Source: Mycobacterium sp. OAS707 (GTDB taxonomy: Bacteria; Actinomycetota; Actinomycetes; Mycobacteriales; Mycobacteriaceae). From it: a stretch of 64,000 bases of DNA. Within the stretch, counting starts at the first letter, position 1. Each line of letters begins with the position of its first letter. A program made the translations under genes and the position numbers. The notes beneath the pieces are model-generated. The model did no database searches. It had not been told where the DNA came from and saw only the letters and a program-made list of their open reading frames with translations. The DNA lies in contig NZ_JADBDS010000001.1 of NCBI RefSeq assembly GCF_014873705.1, positions 186,001-250,000 on the forward strand, in the 5' to 3' direction. Below are positions 42,525-55,532 of the stretch, in pieces.

Positions 42525-43094
42525 ATGCCCCGGGTAACCGAAGACCATCTGGCGGCGCGGCGCCGACAGATCCTCGACGGCGCCCGGCGCTGTTTCGCCG
42601 AATACGGCTATGACAAGGCCACCGTGCGACGGCTCGAGCAGACGATCGGGCTGTCGCGCGGTGCCATCTTTCACCATTTCCGCGATAAGGACACGCTGTT
42701 CTTCGAACTGGCCCGCGAGGATGCCGAGCGAATGGCCGATGTCGCGTCGCGGGAGGGGTTGGTTCAGGTGATGCGCGACATGCTTGCCGCTCCCGACCAG
42801 TTCGACTGGCTGGCGACGCGGCTGGAGATCGCGCGCAAGCTGCGCAACGATCCGGCGTTCAACCGCGGCTGGTCGGAGCGCTCGGCGGAGTTGTCGGCGG
42901 CGACCACCCAACGGCTGCGCACACAGAAGCAGGCGGGCCGGCTACGCGACGACGTGCCGAGCGCGGTCCTGCAGACGTATCTTGACCTTGTGCTGGACGG
43001 CCTGGTTGCGCGGCTGGCATCCGGCGACGAACCCGAAAAGCTCAGTGCCGTACTCGACCTCGTCGAGGCCTCGCTGCGCCAGCAACCGTCCTAG
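42525..43094 (+). CDS. acnR: TetR-family regulator of aconitase (AcnR-like)
   Basis: This 189-residue TetR regulator has the HTH ILDGARRCFAEYGYDKATVRRLEQTIGLSRGAIFHHFRDKDTLFFEL near the N-terminus. Position (8 bp after acn, same strand), length and the presence of a matching operator in the acn promoter identify it as the AcnR counterpart (Rv1474c in M. tuberculosis, as I recall). In Corynebacterium AcnR represses acn. It converges with the small HTH gene; the two stop codons share CTAG at 43091-43094. Confidence 0.9.
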   Translation: MPRVTEDHLAARRRQILDGARRCFAEYGYDKATVRRLEQTIGLSRGAIFHHFRDKDTLFFELAREDAERMADVASREGLVQVMRDMLAAPDQFDWLATRLEIARKLRNDPAFNRGWSERSAELSAATTQRLRTQKQAGRLRDDVPSAVLQTYLDLVLDGLVARLASGDEPEKLSAVLDLVEASLRQQPS

Positions 43095-43285
43095 CTTGCC
43101 TTGCGGCTGCGATGGTTGGGTCCGCCCCGACTGCGCATGGTCGTACCCGACTCGCGCAACATGCTATGGATCGAGCCATACGAGCGGCCGGTGTTGGCCA
43201 CCAACGTACGGATGCTCGCGCCCCCCTCGTATGCGCTGCGCAATTCGTTCAGGACTTCATCCCGGGACTTGTTCAGTTTCTTCAT
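43091..43285 (-). CDS. Small helix-turn-helix protein (Rv1473A-like)
   Basis: The 64-residue protein has MKKLNKSRDEVLNELRSAYEGGASIRTLVANTGRSYGSIHSMLRESG, an HTH with recognition helix SYGSIHSMLRES, and a basic C-terminal tail (TTMRSRGGPNHRSRKAS). It resembles resolvase/transposase-type HTH modules, but the gene is conserved in mycobacteria as a stand-alone protein. I chose ATG 43285, which has GGGGAGAG 6-8 nt upstream; an ATG two codons earlier (43291) is too close to that site. Its target is unknown. Confidence 0.8.
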   Translation of the reverse strand: MKKLNKSRDEVLNELRSAYEGGASIRTLVANTGRSYGSIHSMLRESGTTMRSRGGPNHRSRKAS

Positions 43286-43390
43286 CGACATCTCTCCCCA
43301 CGTTTGATGCCCCGACCCCTACCCAATACCCAGCGTAGGAAGCGTTCACACCCAACGGGCGGAATTGATGAAACAGTTCGCAATTCGCGC

Positions 43391-45019
<1,629 letters not shown>

Positions 45020-45031
45020 GCTGCTGTCCCC

Positions 45032-45841
45032 TTATTTGTCGTCGGTGAAGACCGGTGCGCGCTTCTCGGCGCGCGCCGCGACCGCTTCTTCGAAGTTGCC
45101 GGTGAGCAAACGGACGAAGAGCTGTCCCAGGCCCTCGGCCTGCATATGCCCTTCCAGGCTAGCGGCGTCCAGTCCACTCCAAAGCGTGCGCTTGGTCAAT
45201 TCGATTCCCGGCCGCGAGAACGATGCGATGCGCTCCCCGAGCTCATAGCAAACGTCGAGCAGCTCATCGTCCGGCACGGCACGCGAGACCAGTCCGATAC
45301 GTGCGGCCTCGTCGGCGTCGACGTCGCGTCCGGTCAGCATCAGCTCGAACGCCCGAGACGTACCGATCGCGCGCGGCAACAAGTAGGACAGCCCGAGCTC
45401 GCTCGCCGTCAGTCCGTTGTTGATACCCGCAGCACGGAAATAGGCACCCGCACCTGCGACGCGGATATCGCAGGCAAGCGCAAGGCACAGTCCGCCGCCG
45501 ATCGCCGCGCCGTTGACGGCAGCGATCACGGGCTGGTGCATTTTGCGCAGCGATAGGATGACGTCGTCGAGCACCTCCATCGATCGCAGCGCGAACGTCG
45601 GCCGGGTCAGCCCGTCGATGTGCGGCACCGAGCCTGCCGACTTGTGGTCGGCACCCGAGGAGAAGCCGCGGCCCGCGCCTGTGAGCACAATCACGCGCGT
45701 GTCGTTGTCGTAGGTCAACTCGTCGAGCACCTTCTTGAGCGGGACCATGACGTCGAACGCCATCGAGTTCATCCGCTCGGGCCGGTTGAGTGTCACCAGC
45801 GCGACGTGCGGTCGCGGTCTATCTACGAGGACAAAGTTCAC
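45032..45841 (-). CDS. echA12: Enoyl-CoA hydratase/isomerase family protein (EchA12)
   Basis: This 269-residue crotonase-fold protein has the oxyanion-hole motifs TGAGRGFSSGADHKS and AAVNGAAIGGGLCLALACDIRVA. The second motif normally supplies one or both catalytic Glu residues; here Gly-Gly-Leu and Asp replace parts of it, so the reaction is uncertain. M. tuberculosis has echA12 (Rv1472) in this place. It starts at GTG 45841, preceded by TAGCGT and exactly six bases, a leaderless arrangement. The ABC-F gene follows 12 bp downstream. Confidence 0.88.
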   Translation of the reverse strand: MNFVLVDRPRPHVALVTLNRPERMNSMAFDVMVPLKKVLDELTYDNDTRVIVLTGAGRGFSSGADHKSAGSVPHIDGLTRPTFALRSMEVLDDVILSLRKMHQPVIAAVNGAAIGGGLCLALACDIRVAGAGAYFRAAGINNGLTASELGLSYLLPRAIGTSRAFELMLTGRDVDADEAARIGLVSRAVPDDELLDVCYELGERIASFSRPGIELTKRTLWSGLDAASLEGHMQAEGLGQLFVRLLTGNFEEAVAARAEKRAPVFTDDK

Positions 45842-45867
45842 CCGTGCACGCTATCGCGTGCGTTTCG

Positions 45868-46233
45868 CTAGTTCGCTTCGCCGTTGCCCTGCGCGGCGAT
45901 CGCGGCGTCGATGTCGAACTCCTTGACCCGCTGCACGAGCTGCTCGAGCGCCGCCGGCGGCAGTGCGCCCGCCTGGTTGAACACCAGCTTGCCCTTCTTG
46001 AAGGCCATCAAGGTCGGGATCGAGCGGATGTCGGCTGCCGCGGCCAGCTGCTGCTCGGCCTCGGTGTCGACCTTCGCGTAGACGACGTCGGGGTGATTCT
46101 CCGAGGACGCGGCGAACGTGGGCGCGAAGGCCTTACACGGGCCGCACCACGACGCCCAGAAATCCACCAGCACGATCTCGTTGTCGTTGATGGTGTCGTT
46201 GAACTGTTCGGCGGTGATGTCTCGCGTAGCCAC
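45868..46233 (-). CDS. trxA: Thioredoxin
   Basis: This 121-residue thioredoxin has the active site FWASWCGPCKAFAPTF and the cis-proline region IRSIPTLMAFKKGK. It reduces protein disulfides in the cytoplasm. In M. tuberculosis the gene next to echA12 is named trxB1 (Rv1471). Its GTG has AGGAA 4-5 nt upstream, so it is translated from a leadered mRNA. It is 70 bp downstream of the anti-sigma gene on the same strand. Confidence 0.93.
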   Translation of the reverse strand: MATRDITAEQFNDTINDNEIVLVDFWASWCGPCKAFAPTFAASSENHPDVVYAKVDTEAEQQLAAAADIRSIPTLMAFKKGKLVFNQAGALPPAALEQLVQRVKEFDIDAAIAAQGNGEAN

Positions 46234-46302
46234 GATGTTCCTAACGCTGCTGTCAATCTGTCTGTTCCCAGCCTATGGTCAGCACAAACTGGGCGGTAGT
46301 GG

Positions 46303-46545
46303 TCAGGTGAAGTCTTTGAACGCGTCCAGCAGGCGGTTGCGGAATGCCGGGTCGAGGTCGTCGTCGCGGATCTTGCCGACCGTGGCCACGGTCTCCCGGA
46401 ACTGCTGAAGGTAGTTCTCGCAGCCATCGCACTCCAGTAGGTGCATGTCGAACCGTGCCCGCGTCTGTAGGTCGAGCGAACCGTCCAGGTAGGCGGTGAC
46501 GAGCTCGACCAGTTCGTTGCAGTCCATGGCGTCGCGGCCAGTCAT
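46303..46545 (-). CDS. Zinc-finger anti-sigma factor (ZAS)
   Basis: This 80-residue protein has the ZAS motif HLLECDGC (HxxxCxxC) following CNELVELVTAYLDGSLDLQTRARFD. No membrane helix is present, so it is a cytoplasmic anti-sigma factor, probably redox- or zinc-sensing. Its ATG overlaps the sigma stop by ATGA, giving coupled, near-stoichiometric expression. The C-terminal part (AFRNRLLDAFKDFT) is the usual sigma-binding helix. A thioredoxin gene lies 70 bp downstream, which could reset a thiol switch. Confidence 0.88.
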   Translation of the reverse strand: MTGRDAMDCNELVELVTAYLDGSLDLQTRARFDMHLLECDGCENYLQQFRETVATVGKIRDDDLDPAFRNRLLDAFKDFT

Positions 46546-47171
46546 GAGGCGTCCTCCAAATACTCTTCGAGCGCCTGCCGGACTGCGGCCCGGCCACGGT
46601 GCAGCAGCACCCGTTGGTTGGCGACGCTGATGTCGAGCAGGCCGCACACTTCGGCGGAGTCGAAGCCGAGCATGTCGCGAAGCGTGACAACCGTGCGCTG
46701 ACGGTCGGGCAGCTTCTCCAGTTCGGCGCGCGCGACCTCGACGAGCTCGTTGCCGAGCAGTGTGCCCTCGGGGGTGTCGGGGAACGGCGACGGCTCTTCG
46801 CCTTGCTTCCAATGGCCCGGGTACGGATCGTCGGCCGTGCGGAACCGGGCCGGGTCGACGGTGCCAGTGGAAGCCGCGATCGCTGCGTCGGCATCACGGC
46901 GCTCGCGCATACCCCGTGCCTTGGCGATGTTGATCATCACGGCGAAAAGCCAAGTGCGCAAAGAGGATCGGCCCTCGAAATTGTTGATGCCCTTGAGCAG
47001 CGCGATCCACGTCTCCTGGACCACTTCTTCTGCGATCTCGCGGCTGGGCACATAACCCCGCGCCACCCGCAGCATCGATGGCGCATGCTGATCGACGAGG
47101 TGGGCGAACGCGGCTTCGTCGCCGTCGCGCAACGCGGCGATCAGCGCGGCTTCGTCGACTGTTTCGGTCAT
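46542..47171 (-). CDS. ECF RNA polymerase sigma factor
   Basis: The sigma factor of about 209 residues has region 2 as PSREIAEEVVQETWIALLKGINNFEGRSSLRTWLFAVMINIAKARGMRERRD and region 4 as LEKLPDRQRTVVTLRDMLGFDSAEVCGLLDISVANQRVLLHRGRAAVRQALEEYL. There is an acidic inter-domain linker with DDPYPGHWKQGEEPSPFPDTPEG. The ATG at 47171 (MTETVDEAAL) is preceded by TACCGT and seven bases; a GTG at 47180 is also possible. It is paired with the ZAS gene by overlap and lies 19 bp after the flavodoxin-like gene. The regulon is unknown. Confidence 0.9.
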   Translation of the reverse strand: MTETVDEAALIAALRDGDEAAFAHLVDQHAPSMLRVARGYVPSREIAEEVVQETWIALLKGINNFEGRSSLRTWLFAVMINIAKARGMRERRDADAAIAASTGTVDPARFRTADDPYPGHWKQGEEPSPFPDTPEGTLLGNELVEVARAELEKLPDRQRTVVTLRDMLGFDSAEVCGLLDISVANQRVLLHRGRAAVRQALEEYLEDAS

Positions 47172-47189
47172 CACGGTCACGGTAACCGC

Positions 47190-47906
47190 TCAACGGTATT
47201 CAGGATTGGCAAAGTCGTAGCGGCATCCCGCATCCCATCCCGAGCGGATGTTTCCGTACGCGGGCACACCTCCGCTTGCCTTCAACATCCGGGCCAGATG
47301 CATCAGGTTCCACGTCATGAACGTGGTGTTGCGGTTGGTGAAGTCGTTCTCGGGCCCGCCGGATCCAGGGTCCAGATACGACGGCCCCGGCCCGGCCTCG
47401 CCGATCCAGCCCGCGTCGGCCTGCGGCGGAATCGTGTAGCCGATGTGTTGGAGGGTGTATAGGACATTCTGTGCACAGTGTTTGACACCGTCCTCGTTGC
47501 CGGTGATCAAACAGCCGCCCACCCGGCCGTAGTACAGATACTGGCCGGAGTCGTTGAGCAGATGCGAGCCCCCGTAAAGGCGCTCATGCACCTGCTTCAT
47601 CACGGAGCTGTTGTCCCCCAGCCAGATCGGGCCTGCGAGTACCAGAATGTCGGACGCCAGCACCTTCTCGAAGATGACGGGCCAATCGTCGGAGGCCCAG
47701 CCGTGCTCGCGCATGTCTGGCCAAACCCCGGGGGCGATGTCGTGATCGACGGCGCGAACCACCTCCACCTCGACACCGTGTTTCGCCATGATCCGTGAAC
47801 TGATGTCGATCAGACCCTCGGTGTTGCTGACCTCCGGCGACCGTTTCAACGTGCAGTTGATGAACAGGGCCCGCACGCCACTGAAGTCGGTGTTGAACTC
47901 CGTCAT
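47190..47906 (-). CDS. Flavodoxin-fold NAD(P)H-dependent oxidoreductase
   Basis: The protein of about 238 residues has the flavodoxin-like/FMN-reductase fold: FSGVRALFINCTLKRSPEVSNTEGLIDISSRIMAKHGVEVEVVRAVDHDI supplies the phosphate loop, and VLASDILVLAGPIWLGDNSSVMKQVHERL the flavin-binding strand. Reduced-flavin chemistry on quinones or nitro compounds is typical. The ATG at 47906 has AAGGGAA upstream and overlaps the stop of the preceding gene (ATGA). It may belong to the stress module with the sigma factor and thioredoxin. Confidence 0.85.
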   Translation of the reverse strand: MTEFNTDFSGVRALFINCTLKRSPEVSNTEGLIDISSRIMAKHGVEVEVVRAVDHDIAPGVWPDMREHGWASDDWPVIFEKVLASDILVLAGPIWLGDNSSVMKQVHERLYGGSHLLNDSGQYLYYGRVGGCLITGNEDGVKHCAQNVLYTLQHIGYTIPPQADAGWIGEAGPGPSYLDPGSGGPENDFTNRNTTFMTWNLMHLARMLKASGGVPAYGNIRSGWDAGCRYDFANPEYR

Positions 47907-48532
47907 CGCGATTCCCTTCTGCCCTGTTCGAAGAACTCGGTGATCTGCGTGGCCAACGCGTCCACATCGTGCGCCGGGTCGAGCGCATACACGGCGCCGA
48001 AAGGCGCGTTCCAGAACGATCCGGTGCGTTTGGTCCATGGCCCGATATACGCGTACGGCGTCGGGTGGTAGTCGTCACCTGCTGAGACGCCGTAGTTCAC
48101 CTCGTCCTCGGTGGCCGCGACGTCGAAGTGCTCGGGCCACAACACGGGATGCGCCTCGGGCAGCGCGCTTTTGATCGCGTGCCCGCCTGCGTAGTGGCTC
48201 CGATAGAGCCACTCGGCAGCTGCCGCGTCGACGTCCAGCGTCGCATCCACGGGTAACGGGTCGACGATTTCGTACACCCCGGCGGGCGGGCCAGCCGCGA
48301 CCCCGGCGGCTTCGGCCAACGTGCGAACCGGTCCGGCCAGCTCGGCGGCGCCATCGGGCCAGACGAACTGCGTGCCGCGCACAGCCAATGGGACGGCCAC
48401 GCCTGCGAACCCATCCGGGCGCACCGCAAGCCGGACCGTGCCCGCTGCCCGGTACTGCGGCCCGGCGATCAGGCTTTCGGCCACTCCCCGTAGCTGTCGC
48501 CGGGTAGCGACGTAAGACTCGTCGAGGCTCAT
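47903..48532 (-). CDS. Conserved hypothetical protein
   Basis: I do not recognise a named family for this 209-residue protein. It has no signal peptide or membrane helix. The second half contains several aromatic and His residues (YGVSAGDDYHPTPYAYIGPWTKRTGSFWNAPFGAVYAL) that could bind a ligand or metal. The end overlaps the flavodoxin start by 4 bp, so it is the first of a likely flavodoxin-sigma-anti-sigma transcript. There is no clear RBS upstream of the ATG. Confidence 0.75.
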   Translation of the reverse strand: MSLDESYVATRRQLRGVAESLIAGPQYRAAGTVRLAVRPDGFAGVAVPLAVRGTQFVWPDGAAELAGPVRTLAEAAGVAAGPPAGVYEIVDPLPVDATLDVDAAAAEWLYRSHYAGGHAIKSALPEAHPVLWPEHFDVAATEDEVNYGVSAGDDYHPTPYAYIGPWTKRTGSFWNAPFGAVYALDPAHDVDALATQITEFFEQGRRESR

Positions 48533-48563
48533 ACCGACTGAGTTACCAGATACTGGCCGAGCG

Positions 48564-49442
48564 TTACAGCGACTTCTCGAACCAGTGATGGGCGTAGGGC
48601 TCGTCGTTGAAGGGAGCGACTTCGCGGTACCCGGACGTCTGATACATCTGGATCGCCTCGGACAGTTCGTCGCGCGTCTCCAACCGCATCAGCCGTAGCC
48701 CCTCTGTGCGGGCCCGGTTCTCCAGCTCGTGAAGCAACCGGCGGCCCAGCCCCAGGCCGCGAACCGATGGCGCCACCCACATCCGCTTCAGCAATCCGAC
48801 CGCGTCGGGATGAAAGATCAGCGCGCCGCAACCGACAGGTTCGCCGTGCAGCGATGCGACCAGCAAAAGCCCTGCGGGCGGGGTCATTTCGACGTCAGCG
48901 ACAGGGCTGCGCGCCGGGTCGTAGCCACCCTCGAAGCGGACAGCGAGCTCGTCGTAGTAGGTGTGCAGACAGAACCGGGCGTCGCGGTGGCGCGGATCGC
49001 ATTGCCGAACCTCGACCGTGGAGGCGATCAGCAGGCGTTCGACTTCTGCCATGGCGCTGACGAGCTCGGTGCGTTGCCGGGCGTTGAGCGGTTGCAGGAT
49101 CGCCGCTGCGGCGTCGTCGGAGCGCTGGTCGAGCGCGGCGAGCTCGCGGCGGCCTGCCGCCGTCAGCCGGGCGATGCGGATGCGCCCGTCGGCGGGGCTC
49201 TGCTCGACGACGACGTGACCGGCGGTCTCCAGTGCACGCAACAGCCTGCTGACGTAGCCAGAGTCCAGGTCCAGGCGTTCCCTCAGCGAGCGGACATCAC
49301 AGCCGTCGACGCCGATCTCCCAGAGCAGCCGGTTCTGCCCGAGTGAGCGGTCGCTGGCCAGATAGTTCTCGTTCAGCACGCCGATCCGCTGTGTGACGGT
49401 GCGATTGAAACGCCTGACCTGCGCCACCAAATCCGCCGTCAT
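48564..49442 (-). CDS. MarR-GNAT fusion: regulator with acetyltransferase domain
   Basis: This protein of about 292 residues combines an N-terminal MarR winged helix (VDGCDVRSLRERLDLDSGYVSRLLRALETAGHVVVEQSPADGRIRIARLTAAGRREL, about residues 40-95) with a C-terminal GNAT acetyltransferase (LLKRMWVAPSVRGLGLGRRLLHELENRARTEGLRLMRLETRDE, acetyl-CoA loop at RGLGLGRR). The ATG at 49442 lies 7 nt after TAAGGT and directly beside a perfect 9-bp dyad, the likely autoregulatory operator. The substrate of the GNAT part is unknown. Confidence 0.88.
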   Translation of the reverse strand: MTADLVAQVRRFNRTVTQRIGVLNENYLASDRSLGQNRLLWEIGVDGCDVRSLRERLDLDSGYVSRLLRALETAGHVVVEQSPADGRIRIARLTAAGRRELAALDQRSDDAAAAILQPLNARQRTELVSAMAEVERLLIASTVEVRQCDPRHRDARFCLHTYYDELAVRFEGGYDPARSPVADVEMTPPAGLLLVASLHGEPVGCGALIFHPDAVGLLKRMWVAPSVRGLGLGRRLLHELENRARTEGLRLMRLETRDELSEAIQMYQTSGYREVAPFNDEPYAHHWFEKSL

Positions 49443-49464
49443 ATCTCTGACCTTAGTCAGAGAT
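49443..49464. promoter_or_regulatory. Perfect 9-bp inverted repeat, candidate MarR operator
   Basis: ATCTCTGAC-(CTTA)-GTCAGAGAT is a perfect 9-bp dyad with a 4-bp spacer (49443-49451, 49456-49464). It covers the TAAGGT -10-like hexamer and ends one base before the MarR-GNAT ATG. It also includes the stop codon of the membrane protein gene upstream. Autorepression is the natural model. Confidence 0.65.
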
Positions 49465-50032
49465 CCGTCTGGTCGGCACCCCGTTTTTCGAGAATGTCGC
49501 CGGCGAGGTCGGCCGCGCGATCGCTGTTGGCCAGCAGCCGGTCCCGTCGCTTGGGCCACCACAACAACTCGGCCAGCAGAGCAACCAGGTAAACGAGGGA
49601 GACGATCGCGTTACCCCAGGTGCCGAAGATGCTGTCCCACAACGCCGTTCCGACGCTGACGACAAGGACGAGCGGTAGCACCCAGCGATACGGCTTGGCC
49701 TGTTCGGCCGAAGCATGCATGCCGCCGCTGTAATCAATGACCGCCGCCGCCAACTGCGGGTCGCCGATGGGCTCGCCGTGGCGGGCGGTGCGCGCTACCG
49801 TCACGCGGTTCTTGCCCGAGAGTTGTTTGGCGCCAGGCCAATAGCGGGCCATACGCCGCGGCATCCAAATTCCGTAAATCAATCCGGTGGTGACGCCCGC
49901 GAGAATGCCGGCGAGCAGCAGACCGGAGTCCAACCAGGCCATGGCTCCGAGGACGACCCCGAGAAAACCACCGATCAGCACCGCCCGGCGAAAAAAACCA
50001 CCTCGCCACACCAACGCTGGAACCGTGACCAC
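49457..50032 (-). CDS. Conserved membrane protein
   Basis: The protein of about 191 residues has four hydrophobic segments: two near the N-terminus (residues 12-48) and two near 120-160, separated by a soluble stretch of about 65 residues (SGKNRVTVARTARHGEPIGDPQLAAAVIDYSGGM). A basic tail ends RRDRLLANSDRAADLAGDILEKRGADQTDL. I do not recognise a named family. The frame opens at 50065, but I prefer GTG 50032, which is preceded by CACAAT and exactly six bases. The stop codon lies inside the MarR operator. Confidence 0.72.
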   Translation of the reverse strand: MVTVPALVWRGGFFRRAVLIGGFLGVVLGAMAWLDSGLLLAGILAGVTTGLIYGIWMPRRMARYWPGAKQLSGKNRVTVARTARHGEPIGDPQLAAAVIDYSGGMHASAEQAKPYRWVLPLVLVVSVGTALWDSIFGTWGNAIVSLVYLVALLAELLWWPKRRDRLLANSDRAADLAGDILEKRGADQTDL

Positions 50033-50100
50033 AGTGCGATTGTGAACGAGCAGCCCCGTCCACAACCGCCGAACCGCCGACTTATCGTCGGCCGTGCAGG

Positions 50101-50425
50101 TTAGACCGTGAAACCCAACGCCCGCAGCTGTTCGCGGCCGTCTTCGGTGATCTTGTCAGGGCCCCACGGCGGGTTCCACACCCAGTTGATCCGGATCTCG
50201 TTGACGAGCCCGGCACCGACCAGCGCGGTGCGTGACTGATCCTCGATGACATCGGTGAGCGGACATGCCGCCGACGTCAACGTCATGTCGATCAACGCGA
50301 CGTTGCCCTGCTCCCCCTTCTCGACATTCAGGTCGTAGACAAGGCCGAGATCGACGACGTTGATCCCGAGTTCGGGGTCGACGACATCGCGCATCGCCTC
50401 CTCGAGGTCGGCGAGCAGTTCGTCG

Positions 50426-50448
<23 letters not shown>
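50101..50448 (-). CDS. sufT: SufT / DUF59 (MIP18) iron-sulfur assembly protein
   Basis: This 115-residue DUF59 protein has the core DVVDPELGINVVDLGLVYDLNV and SAACPLTDVIEDQSRTAL, which includes the conserved Cys, and ends RINWVWNPPWGPDKITEDGREQLRALGF. It assists Fe-S cluster delivery. It closes the suf operon: its 5' end overlaps sufU by 23 bp. An RBS (GGAG 8 nt upstream) supports ATG 50448. It is equivalent to Rv1466. Confidence 0.93.
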
Positions 50449-52917
<2,469 letters not shown>

Positions 52918-52918
<1 letters not shown>

Positions 52919-54087
52919 CAGTGAGTGATTCCTTCGGTTAGCTCAAGTTCGTGTTCGATGGCCGCGGTGAGACGTTCACGCACCGCGGGGACGGCGATCT
53001 TGCCGATGATCTCGCCGAAGAAGCCGCGCACAACCAGCCTGCGGGCCTGGTCCTCCGGAATGCCGCGGGCCTGCAGATAGAACAGCTGCTCATCGTCGAA
53101 ACGACCGGTGGCACTGGCGTGCCCGGCCCCGACGATCTCGCCGGTCTCGATCTCCAGGTTCGGCACCGAGTCGGCGCGCGCGCCGTCGGTGAGCACCAGG
53201 TTGCGGTTGGTCTCGAAGGTGTCGGTTCCGGTGGCCGCGGCCCGGATCAGCACGTCGCCGATCCACACGGTGTGCGCGTCCGGCTTCTTCGAATCGGGAT
53301 CGCCTTGCAGCGCACCCTTGTACGTGACGTGCGAGCGGCAGTTCGGCTGAGCGTGGTCCACCAGCAGCCGCGACTCGAAGTGCTGGCCGTCGTCGGCGAA
53401 GTACAGCCCGAGCAACTCGGCGTCACCGCCCGGCGCACAGAACTTGGCCCGCGCCGTCAGCCGCACGACGTCGCCGCCGAGCGTGACTGCGACGTGGCGC
53501 AGCACCGCGTCCTTGCCGAGCGCGGCGTGGTGTGTGCTGACGTTGACCGTGTCATCCGCCCAGTCGGCGATCGACACGATGGTCAACCGGGCAGCGTCGC
53601 CGACCACGAATTCGACGTTGTCGGCATAGGTTCCGCTGCCGCGCTGGTCGATGACGACGACCGCCTCGGACAGCTCACCGACCCGCACCTGCAGGTGCCC
53701 GTAGGCGACCTTGCCCTCGCCGGGCCCGGTCACCGTCACCTGGATCTCGTCGCGGACGACGGTGTCCTTGGGCACCTCGATCAGCGTCGCGGTCTCGAAC
53801 GACGAGTACGCTTGCGCCGCAACACGATCAGCGGGTGCACCCGCCGCGCCCAGTCGCGAGTCGTCACGCCCGACCCGATCGACTCGCACGTCATCCGATG
53901 TCTGGACATCGATTGTGGCCGCGCCGGTCGCAACAGCCGAACCGTCGTGCAGGCCGCGCAACCGCCTCAACGGCGTGAAGCGCCAGAGCTCGTCGCGACC
54001 GTGCGGCACCTCGAAGGCGTCGACGTCGAACGACGTGAACAGCTCCCCCTTGTTGATTCCCTCGACAGCAGTAGTCAGCTCAGCCAC
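52918..54087 (-). CDS. sufD: Fe-S assembly protein SufD
   Basis: This 389-residue beta-helix protein of the SufBCD complex has the family's core STHHAALGKDAVLRHVAVTLGGDVVRLTARAKFCAPGGDAELLGLYFADDGQHFESRLLVDHAQPNCRSHVTYKGAL and C-terminal TGRFDDEQLFYLQARGIPEDQARRLVVRGFFGEI. The conserved His of FESRLLVDHA is present. The start shares one base with the sufB stop. Confidence 0.96.
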
Positions 54088-55532
54088 TATCCGACCGCGC
54101 CTTCCATTTGCAGCTCGATCAGCCGGTTGAGCTCCAGCGCGTACTCCATCGGAAGCTCCTTGGCGATCGGCTCGACGAACCCGCGCACCACCATGGCCAT
54201 CGCCTCGTCCTCGGTCAGGCCGCGGCTCATCAGATAGAACAGCTGATCCTCGCTGACCTTCGACACCGTCGCCTCATGGCCCATCGTCACCTCGTCCTCG
54301 CGGATGTCGACGTACGGGTAGGTGTCGCTGCGGCTGATCGTATCGACCAGCAGCGCATCGCATTTCACGCTTGACCGCGAACCGTGTGCGCCCTTGTTGA
54401 CCTGAACCAGGCCGCGGTAGGACGCGCGGCCGCCGCCGCGGGCCACCGACTTGGACACGATGTTGCTCGAGGTGTTCGGCGCCAGGTGCAGCATCTTGGC
54501 GCCGGTGTCCTGGTGCTGACCTTCGCCCGCGAACGCCACCGAAAGCACTTCGCCCTTGGCGTGCTCGCCGGTCATCCAGACCGCCGGGTATTTCATCGTG
54601 ACCTTCGAGCCGATGTTGCCGTCGACCCACTCCATGGTCGCGCCTGCCTCGGCCCGCGCCCGCTTGGTGACGAGGTTGTAGACGTTGTTCGACCAGTTCT
54701 GGATGGTCGTGTAACGGCAACGGCCACCGGGCTTCACGATGATCTCGACGACCGCCGAATGCAGCGAATCACTCTTGTAGATCGGCGCGGTGCAGCCCTC
54801 GACATAGTGCACGTAGGCGTTCTCGTCGACGATGATCAGCGTGCGCTCGAACTGGCCCATGTTCTCGGTGTTGATCCGGAAGTAGGCCTGCAGCGGGATG
54901 TCGACGTGCACGCCGGGCGGCACGTAGATGAACGAACCGCCTGACCACACAGCGGTGTTCAGCGCGGAGAACTTGTTGTCGCCCGCCGGGATCACGGTGC
55001 CGAAGTACTGCTTGAAGATCTCCGGATGTTCCTTCAGCGCGGTGTCGGTGTCGAGGAAGATGACGCCGAGCTTCTCCAGATCCTCGCGGATCGAGTGGTA
55101 GACGACCTCGGATTCGTACTGTGCGGCGACGCCAGAGACCAGACGCTGCTTCTCGGCCTCGGGGATGCCCAGCTTGTCGTAGGTGTTCTTGATGTCGGCG
55201 GGCAGGTCGTCCCACGTGGCGGCCTGCTTCTCGCTGGAGCGCACGAAGTACTTGATGTTGTCGAAGTGGATGCCCTCGAGGTTCGAGCCCCAATTCGGCA
55301 TCGGCTTCTTGTCGAACGTGCGCAGCGCGCGCAGCCGAGTCTCCAGCATCCACTCCGGCTCGCTCTTCTTGGCCGAGATGTCGCGCACCACCGCTTCGGA
55401 CAGTCCGCGCTGTGCGCTGGCGCCCGCCGCGTCGGAGTCCACCCAGCCGTAGCCGTACCGGCTCAGCGAGGCGATGGCCTCGTCCTGGCTGAGCGGTTCG
55501 CCCACCTTGTGGACCTCGGGAGTGGTCGTCAT
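54087..55532 (-). CDS. sufB: Fe-S assembly scaffold SufB (intein-free)
   Basis: This protein of about 481 residues is the main scaffold of the SufBCD complex. Key blocks are [112 protein letters not shown]. The conserved Cys is in VKCDALL. M. tuberculosis SufB (Rv1461) is interrupted by an intein (about 846 residues in total); here the sequence is continuous with no insertion. The ATG at 55532 has AGGAG upstream. Confidence 0.97.
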   Translation of the reverse strand: MTTTPEVHKVGEPLSQDEAIASLSRYGYGWVDSDAAGASAQRGLSEAVVRDISAKKSEPEWMLETRLRALRTFDKKPMPNWGSNLEGIHFDNIKYFVRSSEKQAATWDDLPADIKNTYDKLGIPEAEKQRLVSGVAAQYESEVVYHSIREDLEKLGVIFLDTDTALKEHPEIFKQYFGTVIPAGDNKFSALNTAVWSGGSFIYVPPGVHVDIPLQAYFRINTENMGQFERTLIIVDENAYVHYVEGCTAPIYKSDSLHSAVVEIIVKPGGRCRYTTIQNWSNNVYNLVTKRARAEAGATMEWVDGNIGSKVTMKYPAVWMTGEHAKGEVLSVAFAGEGQHQDTGAKMLHLAPNTSSNIVSKSVARGGGRASYRGLVQVNKGAHGSRSSVKCDALLVDTISRSDTYPYVDIREDEVTMGHEATVSKVSEDQLFYLMSRGLTEDEAMAMVVRGFVEPIAKELPMEYALELNRLIELQMEGAVG

